Positions 1-5,945 of a stretch of DNA of 6,696 nucleotides are shown in pieces. The first letter of the stretch is position 1, and each line of letters starts with the position of its first letter. Where the stretch lies: contig JBHJOJ010000235.1 in NCBI GenBank assembly GCA_050329835.1, positions 1-6,696 on the forward strand. Direction: 5' to 3'. Both the position numbers and the translations under genes were made by a program. Under the pieces are notes generated by a model that did not search any database, was not told the DNA's origin, and saw only the letters and a program-made list of their open reading frames with translations. The DNA comes from JANNOG01 sp050329835 (GTDB lineage: Bacteria > Actinomycetota > Actinomycetes > Actinomycetales > JBBAYJ01).

Positions 1-473
1 CCGGCCAGCAGGCCGGCCCCGCCGTCAATCGTCGCGGCGCCGCCGAGGCCGACCACCACGCGCCGGGCGCCCGCACCCACCGCAGCCAGCAGCAGCCGCG
101 CGACCCCGATGGTCGAGAGCGCGGCCGGGTCGGCCTCGCCCGCCTGCTCGCCGACGGCGCCCCCGGGGAGCAGGGACGACCCGCAGGCGTGGGCCGACTC
201 GACGTAGGCCGTCGGCGACGTCCCGGACCCGGGGACCAGCAGGACCTCGGCCGGCACCGGCCGGCCCCCCGGATCCTCGGTGATCACCGGCAGGCGCTCG
301 CCGCCGAGGGCGGCGTGCAGGACCTCCAGGAAACCCGGCCCGCCGTCCGACAGCGGCAGCACCCGCACGACGTCGTCCGGGGCGGTGCGCCGCCAGCCCT
401 CGGCGATCGCTGCGGCCGCCTCGCCCGCCGTCAGAGTGCCGGTGAAGCAGTCGGGGGCCACGAGCACGCGCAC
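1..473 (-). CDS. Glycerate kinase family protein (N-terminal 157 residues; 3' end outside window)
   Basis: Glycerate kinases of this family phosphorylate D-glycerate with ATP in the cytoplasm, feeding it into glycolysis or serine metabolism. Read on the minus strand from GTG at 473, the protein begins VRVLVAPDCFTGTLTAGEAA, has SDGGPGF at residues 42-48, and GLGGAATIDGGAG at 142-154, the glycine-rich family signature usually written GLGGSATNDGGAG. The frame stays open to base 1; the family is about 350-400 residues, so over half is missing. The usual N-terminal APDSFKGSLSA is APDCFTGTLTA here, with Ser to Cys and Lys to Thr. M. tuberculosis Rv2205c, as I recall it, is similarly altered (APDCYGDSLSA), so this looks like an actinobacterial subgroup, and its true substrate is inferred. 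GTG 473 was chosen because the conserved strand begins at once; GTG 467 is possible. No Shine-Dalgarno sequence is visible. It is divergent from the DUF3043 gene across 75 bp. Confidence 0.85.
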   Translation of the reverse strand, partial: MRVLVAPDCFTGTLTAGEAAAAIAEGWRRTAPDDVVRVLPLSDGGPGFLEVLHAALGGERLPVITEDPGGRPVPAEVLLVPGSGTSPTAYVESAHACGSSLLPGGAVGEQAGEADPAALSTIGVARLLLAAVGAGARRVVVGLGGAATIDGGAGLLA

Positions 474-479
474 GACGAC

Positions 480-485
480 ACCGTG
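480..485 (-). promoter_or_regulatory. Possible -10 hexamer for the glycerate kinase gene (leaderless)
   Basis: On the minus strand CACGGT lies six bases before the GTG at 473. It keeps only the A at position 2 and T at position 6 of the TANNNT -10 consensus. It is listed mainly because its spacing matches the better hexamers in front of the neighbouring genes. No clear -35 is seen. Confidence 0.22.
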
Positions 486-536
486 CCACGCAGGATCCGG
501 ACGGACGGGCTGGGGATCGGCACGACCGGGACGGGC

Positions 537-542
537 TACCCT
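537..542 (+). promoter_or_regulatory. Putative -10 hexamer of a leaderless promoter for the DUF3043 gene
   Basis: TACCCT fits the actinobacterial -10 consensus TANNNT and is followed by six bases (CGCGCC) and then the ATG at 549. Transcription would start at or next to the A of the start codon. No purine-rich Shine-Dalgarno sequence lies upstream of the ATG, which fits a leaderless mRNA. I see no convincing -35 at the usual 16-18 bp spacing. Confidence 0.5.
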
Positions 543-548
543 CGCGCC

Positions 549-1124
549 ATGGCACGACGTGGCGCGGCGGAGGCCGAGGCGGAGCCGCCCGCCGCCGGGG
601 ACGACACGTCGACCGGGAAGGGACGGCCCACGCCCCGCCGGTCCCAGGCGGAGGCCGCCGGCCGCCGGCCGCTGGTCGGCGGCTCGCAGGACAAGGCGCG
701 CGCCCGCGAGCAGCGGCGGGAGTCCTGGACCCGCACCCAGGAGGCCTACCGCACCGAGGACCAGCGCTTCCTTCCGCTGCGGGACCGGGGCGAGGCCCGC
801 CGCTACATCCGGGACCTCGTCGACGGCCGCCGCAACGCCGGGGAGTACTTCCTGCCCGCCGCGCTGGTCGTGCTCCTGCTCGGGGTGCTGCCCTACGCCG
901 TCACCGTGACGATCTCCGCCGTCGGGATGTACACGATCCTCGGCGTCGTGCTGCTGGACTCCTTCCTCGTGTTCCGCCGGGCCAAGGCCAGCGTCCGCGA
1001 GCGCTTCGGGGACCGGGTCGCGGCCGAGCGGGGCCTCGGGACGTACGCGGTCGCCCGGGCGCTGCAGATGCGGCGGATGCGGCGTCCCTACCCGCAGGTG
1101 AAGCACGGCGGAAAGCCGCGCTGA
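549..1124 (+). CDS. DUF3043 family two-helix membrane protein
   Basis: A 191-residue protein of unknown function, resembling the actinobacterial DUF3043 family (M. tuberculosis Rv2206 is the syntenic member). Residues 1-95 are hydrophilic and charged, with acidic/alanine then Arg/Lys/Gln-rich stretches, probably disordered at first and then helical and cytoplasmic. Two hydrophobic helices follow: about 101-119 (FLPAALVVLLLGVLPYAVT) and about 122-142, the second with an acidic residue, D137, inside it. A basic motif, FRRAKASVRERF, comes straight after helix 2, and the basic C-terminus (RRMRRP) suggests both ends are cytoplasmic. There is no signal peptide cleavage motif. ATG 549 was chosen for the -10-like hexamer just upstream and because upstream in-frame sequence overlaps the divergent kinase gene antisense. 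The gene ends 13 bp from the convergent small gene. Function cannot be assigned; membrane location is a fairly safe inference. Confidence 0.85.
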   Translation: MARRGAAEAEAEPPAAGDDTSTGKGRPTPRRSQAEAAGRRPLVGGSQDKARAREQRRESWTRTQEAYRTEDQRFLPLRDRGEARRYIRDLVDGRRNAGEYFLPAALVVLLLGVLPYAVTVTISAVGMYTILGVVLLDSFLVFRRAKASVRERFGDRVAAERGLGTYAVARALQMRRMRRPYPQVKHGGKPR

Positions 1125-1137
1125 CCCGAGCGCCGGC

Positions 1138-1476
1138 TCACTCCGCCACCGGGTGCAGGCTCATCGGTCCGTAGACGACCCGGTCGTCGGCCACCAGCGT
1201 CACCGTGTCGACGCCGCCGGCGACCAGGTCCCGCCAGAACTCCCCCACCCACGACTCGGCGTCGGCCTGGGACGGGAAGCGGGGCGACGGCTCGGCGGCA
1301 GCGGTGACGGGCCGGCCCTCGGGGTCCCCGTACCGCCAGTGCCAGGTGTGGGTCGGCGGCATCGGCTCGGCCAGCCCGGGCACCGGGACCGGGCTCCCCG
1401 GCGACCCGTCGGGCCGGGCCGGCGGCGGCGAGCCGCCGGAGCCCCCACCGGCGAGGTCGCCACCCGGGACGGTCAC
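1138..1476 (-). CDS. Small conserved-looking hypothetical protein, divergent from cobT
   Basis: A 112-residue protein I cannot assign to a function. The first ~40 residues are a Gly/Pro/Ser/Ala-rich, probably disordered leader. The core from about residue 43 (THTWHWRYGDPEGRPV) to the end looks like a small folded domain: an aromatic strand, FPSQADAESWVGEFWRDL (67-84), which reads as an amphipathic helix with W76 and W81, then GVDTVTLVADDRVVYGPMSL (87-106) as a beta hairpin. I recall short actinobacterial hypothetical proteins with the same DAESW, WR-L and YGPMSL elements, so it is probably a real conserved family, but I cannot verify this here. GTG 1476 is chosen because TACCGT sits seven bases upstream. 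ATG 1362 (residue 39) would give a 74-residue version covering the whole core. There is no signal peptide or membrane segment. Its stop is 13 bp from the DUF3043 gene's stop, and its start is 37 bp from cobT's. Confidence 0.72.
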   Translation of the reverse strand: MTVPGGDLAGGGSGGSPPPARPDGSPGSPVPVPGLAEPMPPTHTWHWRYGDPEGRPVTAAAEPSPRFPSQADAESWVGEFWRDLVAGGVDTVTLVADDRVVYGPMSLHPVAE

Positions 1477-1483
1477 GGCACCG

Positions 1484-1489
1484 ACGGTA
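1484..1489 (-). promoter_or_regulatory. Putative -10 hexamer of a leaderless promoter for the small minus-strand gene
   Basis: On the minus strand TACCGT matches TANNNT and ends seven bases before the GTG at 1476, with no Shine-Dalgarno sequence between. It supports the GTG start over the internal ATG at 1362. It shares the 37-bp divergent region with the cobT promoter, so the two RNA polymerase footprints must overlap. Confidence 0.42.
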
Positions 1490-1501
1490 CCGCCGAACCG
1501 C

Positions 1502-1507
1502 GACAAT
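1502..1507 (+). promoter_or_regulatory. Putative -10 hexamer of a leaderless promoter for cobT
   Basis: GACAAT is an AT-rich break in very GC-rich DNA. It keeps the A at position 2 and T at position 6 of the -10 consensus and is followed by six bases (GACGCC) and the GTG at 1514. No Shine-Dalgarno sequence is present, and the 37-bp gap has no room for a cobalamin riboswitch. Confidence 0.4.
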
Positions 1508-1513
1508 GACGCC

Positions 1514-2656
1514 GTGAGCGAGTCGCAGGCCGCCGTCGACCCCGGCGCACCGCCGCCCGGCGCGACGGACCCGGCCGGGCCGGCCGGAGCCGAGGCGGAG
1601 CCGGCGGGCCCGGAGGCCGCCGGACCGGCCGGTGTCGCCGGGCTGCGGGACCGCTCCCGGCAGGTGCGGGTGCCCAGCCGGTCCGCCGAGTACGACGCGC
1701 GCCGACGGCTGGCCGGCCTGCTGCTGCCGCCCGGACACCTGGGCTCGCACGCCGACCTCGCCGTCTGGTGGGCCGGTGTCAGCGGCTCCTGCCCGGGGCC
1801 GGCGCCCGACCGGGCGGCCGTGGTGGTGCTCGCCGCCGACCACGGGATCGCGGTCCGGGGGGTGTCCGCGCTGCCTCTCGGCTGGACCGCGGTCGCCGCC
1901 CGGCGCCTCACCGCCGACGACGGGGCGCTGGCCGGTGCCGCGGCCGCGGCCGGCGTGCCGGTCCGGGTTGTCGACGTGGACGTCGCCGGCCCGGCGGGTC
2001 CGCGATCACGACCCTTCGACACCGGTCCCGCCCTGGAGGCGACCGGCCTCGACGACGCCGTCGACCACGGCCGGTCCCTGCTCGCGGAGCTGGCCGGGGA
2101 CCACTCGCTCGTCGGCGTCTCGTCGGTCGGCGTCGGGGGGACCGCCGTCGCGGCCGCTCTCCTCGGCTCGGTCCTCGACCGCCCCGCGGTGTCGGTGGTG
2201 ACCCGGGGCAGCGGCATCGACGACCTGGCCTGGATGCGCAAGACGGCGGCCCTGCGCGACGGGCTGCGCCGCGCCCGGCTCGCCGGGGTCGGCCCGGCGT
2301 CACCGGCCGCGGACCACTTGCTGCACCTCGGCTCGGTCGACGCCGCCGTCCTGGTCGGGATCCTCGTCGAGGCCGCCGCCCGCCGGGTCGGGGTGGTCGT
2401 CGACGGCCCGGTGGCGGCCGCCGGCGCCCTCCTCGCCCAACGCGTCGCGCCGACCGCACGGCACTGGTGGCTGGGCGTCGACGCGACCGAGCCCCTCACC
2501 CGGCAGGTCTGGGAGGAGATCGGGGTGGCGCGCGTCGCCACCCCCGCCGAGGGGGGCGGCCTGGGGGCCGTCCTCGGGGTGACGGCGGTCCGGGCGGCCG
2601 CGGCGGTCCTCGCCTCGGCGCCGGCCGACCGGGCATGGGCGGCCGGGGCCCCGTAG
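1514..2656 (+). CDS. cobT: CobT-family nicotinate-nucleotide:DMB phosphoribosyltransferase, divergent active site
   Basis: CobT transfers phosphoribose from nicotinate mononucleotide to 5,6-dimethylbenzimidazole, making alpha-ribazole phosphate for the lower ligand of cobalamin. This 380-residue protein has an Ala/Pro/Gly-rich extension (~1-45), then recognisable family blocks: LLLPPGHLGSHADLAVW (cf. LKPPGSLGRLE), AADHG with D109-H110-G111, RGVSALP, a RGSGIDD block followed by K-T-A-A-L-R-D, a VDG block, and PAEGGGLGAVLG with E346 at the place of the Salmonella catalytic base E317. Departures are marked: the GE(L/M)G(M/I)xNTT loop reads SSVGVGGTA (203-211), so Ser204 replaces Glu174 and NTT is lost; the RGxGNIA segment is shortened; and the HxSxE segment reads VDATEP. 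It is clearly CobT-related, but whether it is an active CobT, a variant specificity or a paralogue is open. No cobS or cobU adjoins. GTG is supported by the -10-like hexamer upstream. It stops 11 bp before pepA. Confidence 0.82.
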   Translation: MSESQAAVDPGAPPPGATDPAGPAGAEAEPAGPEAAGPAGVAGLRDRSRQVRVPSRSAEYDARRRLAGLLLPPGHLGSHADLAVWWAGVSGSCPGPAPDRAAVVVLAADHGIAVRGVSALPLGWTAVAARRLTADDGALAGAAAAAGVPVRVVDVDVAGPAGPRSRPFDTGPALEATGLDDAVDHGRSLLAELAGDHSLVGVSSVGVGGTAVAAALLGSVLDRPAVSVVTRGSGIDDLAWMRKTAALRDGLRRARLAGVGPASPAADHLLHLGSVDAAVLVGILVEAAARRVGVVVDGPVAAAGALLAQRVAPTARHWWLGVDATEPLTRQVWEEIGVARVATPAEGGGLGAVLGVTAVRAAAAVLASAPADRAWAAGAP

Positions 2657-2659
2657 GCT
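2654..2659 (+). promoter_or_regulatory. Putative -10 hexamer for pepA, overlapping the cobT stop codon
   Basis: TAGGCT fits TANNNT and lies eight bases before the GTG at 2668. Its first three bases are the cobT stop codon TAG, the only non-TGA stop among the complete genes here. No Shine-Dalgarno sequence precedes the GTG. The aminopeptidase gene may therefore have its own near-leaderless promoter in addition to read-through from cobT. Confidence 0.4.
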
Positions 2660-2667
2660 AGCGCTTC

Positions 2668-4326
<1,659 letters not shown>

Positions 4327-4395
4327 CGGAGATCGCCGACCGCCTGCACATCCCCCGGGAGACCGGTCCCCGCCGGGGCGGCGGAGCGGAGGGAC

Positions 4396-4413
4396 GGCGC
4401 GAGCCACCGCGCC
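4396..4413 (+). other. GC-rich hairpin downstream of pepA, possible weak terminator
   Basis: GGCGCG (4396-4401) and CGCGCC (4408-4413) are perfect complements around a six-base loop. No T-tract follows, so this is not a classical intrinsic terminator, and short GC hairpins are common by chance at this base composition. The rest of 4327-4425 shows no gene I can support. Confidence 0.2.
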
Positions 4414-4425
4414 CCGCCCGGCCGG

Positions 4426-4480
4426 TGGTGGTCGACTAGGGTCCTGAGGGCGGCGCCGTCAGCCGGGACGTCGACCACCA
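4426..4480. repeat. 11-bp perfect inverted repeat around the putative lpdA promoter
   Basis: TGGTGGTCGAC (4426-4436) and GTCGACCACCA (4470-4480) are exact reverse complements with a 33-base spacer. The left arm directly abuts the -10-like TAGGGT (4437-4442). The right arm ends six bases before the lpdA Shine-Dalgarno sequence. Each arm contains the self-complementary GTCGAC. Inside the spacer a smaller imperfect hairpin is possible (CTGA 4444-4447 with TCAG 4459-4462, GGC with GCC inside). It could be an operator pair or, on a read-through transcript, an RNA stem; the function is inferred. Confidence 0.5.
4437..4442 (+). promoter_or_regulatory. Possible -10 hexamer for lpdA
   Basis: TAGGGT fits TANNNT and would start transcription near 4449, leaving a leader of about 50 bases before the GTG at 4502. 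I see no clear -35. Its position between the arms of the inverted repeat makes regulation plausible. Confidence 0.3.
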
Positions 4481-4486
4481 TGACGC

Positions 4487-4492
4487 GAGGAG
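4487..4492 (+). promoter_or_regulatory. Ribosome binding site of lpdA
   Basis: GAGGAG lies nine bases before the GTG at 4502 and fixes that start. It contrasts with the five upstream genes, none of which shows a Shine-Dalgarno sequence. Confidence 0.7.
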
Positions 4493-4501
4493 TGCTGGCA
4501 C

Positions 4502-5893
4502 GTGACCACAACGGCAGGCAACGGCGACGACTACGACCTCGTCGTCCTGGGCGGCGGCAGCGGCGGGTACGCCGCGGCCCTGCGGGCGGCGCTGCTGGGC
4601 ATGCAGGTCGCCCTCGTCGAGCGCGACCTGGTCGGGGGGACCTGCCTGCACCGCGGCTGCATCCCCACCAAGGCCCTGCTGCACGCGGCCGAGGTCGCCG
4701 ACGAGACGCGGCACGCGGCCAAGGTCGGCGTCCAGGCCTCGTTCGGGGGCATCGACATGGCCGGCGTCAACAAGTACAAGGACGGCGTCGTCCAGAAGAT
4801 GTACAAGGGCCTCACCGGCCTCGTGAAGTCCCGCGGCATCGACGTCGTCGAGGGCGAGGGCCGCCTCGTCGACCCCTCGACCGTGGTGGTCGGGGACCGC
4901 CCGGTGCGGGGACGCCACGTGGTGCTGGCCTCGGGGTCGTACGCCCGCTCGCTGCCGGGGCTGGAGGTCGGCGGACGGATCGTCACCAGCCTCGAGGCGC
5001 TCCAGCTGGACGAGGTGCCGCGGTCGGTGATCGTCCTCGGCGGCGGTGTCATCGGCGTCGAGTTCGCGAGCGTCTGGCGGTCCTTCGGCGCCGAGGTCAC
5101 GATCATCGAGGCCCTGCCCCGGCTGGTCGCCGGCGAGGACGAGGCCGTGTCGGCGGCCTTCGAGCGCGCCTACCGGCGCCGCGGCATCAAGGCCCGCACG
5201 GGCGTCCGCTTCGCCGGCGCGACCCAGGACGACTCCGGCGTCACCGTCACCCTCGAGGGCGGCGAGACGCTGCGCGCGGACCTCCTGCTGGTCGCCGTGG
5301 GCCGGGGGCCGGTGACCGAGGGCCTCGGCTACGACGAGGTGGGCGTCCGCCTGGACCGCGGCTTCGTGCCCACCGACGAGCGGCTGCGGACCAACGTCCC
5401 CGGGGTGTTCGCGGTCGGCGACATCGTTCCCGGGCTGCAGCTCGCCCACCGGGGCTTCCAGCACGGCATCTTCGTGGCCGAGGAGATCGCCGGCCTGCAC
5501 CCCGCCCCGATCCTCGAGACCGGGATCCCGCGGGTGACGTACTCCGAGCCCGAGGTCGCCAGCGTCGGGCTCACCGAGGCCCAGGCCCGGCAGCAGGTCG
5601 GCGAGGACCGCATCGACACCGTCGAGTTCACCCTCGGCGCCAACGGCAAGAGCCGGATCCTCGACACCCAGGGCTTCGTCAAGCTCGTCCGGGAGAAGGA
5701 CGGCCCCGTGGTCGGCGTCCACGCGATCGGCGCCCGGATGGGCGAGCAGGTCGGCGAGGCGCAGCTGATCGTCAACTGGGAGGCGTTCCCGGAGGACGTC
5801 GCCGCCCTCGTGCACGCCCACCCGACCCAGAACGAGGCCATGGGCGAGGCGCACCTCGCGATCGCCGGCAAACCGCTGCACATCCACGACTGA
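4502..5893 (+). CDS. lpdA: Dihydrolipoyl dehydrogenase (E3)
   Basis: The FAD enzyme that reoxidises dihydrolipoyl groups on E2 with NAD+, serving pyruvate, 2-oxoglutarate and sometimes branched-chain dehydrogenases and glycine cleavage. The 463 residues are full length for the family. Seen in order: FAD-binding GGGSGG (17-22); redox disulfide C48/C53 in GGTCLHRGCIPTKALL; NAD-binding GGGVIG (180-185) followed by E187; TNVPGVFAVGD ending at D307, the second FAD contact; the interface domain from about 340 (VTYSEPEVASVGLTE); and the catalytic dyad H440-E445 in HPTQNE near the C-terminus. It resembles the Streptomyces-type lpd (SCO2180, as I recall it) more than mycobacterial LpdC, which has GGVCLNVGCIPSKALL. 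GTG 4502 is set by GAGGAG nine bases upstream. The E2 gene follows after 52 bp, so the two probably form an operon. No critical residue is missing. Confidence 0.97.
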   Translation: MTTTAGNGDDYDLVVLGGGSGGYAAALRAALLGMQVALVERDLVGGTCLHRGCIPTKALLHAAEVADETRHAAKVGVQASFGGIDMAGVNKYKDGVVQKMYKGLTGLVKSRGIDVVEGEGRLVDPSTVVVGDRPVRGRHVVLASGSYARSLPGLEVGGRIVTSLEALQLDEVPRSVIVLGGGVIGVEFASVWRSFGAEVTIIEALPRLVAGEDEAVSAAFERAYRRRGIKARTGVRFAGATQDDSGVTVTLEGGETLRADLLLVAVGRGPVTEGLGYDEVGVRLDRGFVPTDERLRTNVPGVFAVGDIVPGLQLAHRGFQHGIFVAEEIAGLHPAPILETGIPRVTYSEPEVASVGLTEAQARQQVGEDRIDTVEFTLGANGKSRILDTQGFVKLVREKDGPVVGVHAIGARMGEQVGEAQLIVNWEAFPEDVAALVHAHPTQNEAMGEAHLAIAGKPLHIHD

Positions 5894-5932
5894 CCACCGA
5901 CGGCGAGCGCGACGGGTCGAGCCCGACCGAGC

Positions 5933-5938
5933 AAGGAG
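5933..5938 (+). promoter_or_regulatory. Ribosome binding site of the E2 gene
   Basis: AAGGAG lies seven bases before the ATG at 5946, a near-ideal Shine-Dalgarno sequence and spacing, and the strongest in the window. The 52-bp gap after lpdA shows no convincing promoter or terminator, which fits co-transcription with lpdA. Confidence 0.85.
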
Positions 5939-5945
5939 ACGAGGC

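Noticed and set aside
189..548. N-terminal extension of the DUF3043 protein
   Set aside because: The frame is open upstream of 549, but it would be antisense to the glycerate kinase gene and has no family resemblance. The -10-like TACCCT sits just before ATG 549.
25..555. 176-codon minus-strand frame over the glycerate kinase region
   Set aside because: Arg-rich translation without motifs; the correct minus-strand frame gives the GLGGAATIDGG signature.
1106..1139. Bidirectional intrinsic terminator between the convergent DUF3043 and small genes
   Set aside because: Only two 4-bp stems are present (CGGC/GCCG at 1106-1118 and GAGC/GCTC at 1128-1139), with no T-tract on either strand.
1477..1513. 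Cobalamin riboswitch controlling cobT
   Set aside because: Only 37 bases separate the divergent starts, far too few for a B12 aptamer, and the apparent -10 leaves no leader.
4327..4425. Remnant gene (for example of the epoxide hydrolase found near this position in M. tuberculosis)
   Set aside because: No frame in this 99-base stretch gives a recognisable peptide, and it is too short to judge.
5913..5925. Hairpin CGGG/CCCG between lpdA and the E2 gene as terminator or attenuator
   Set aside because: A 4-bp stem with no T-tract in a 52-bp gap is within chance expectation for this GC content.
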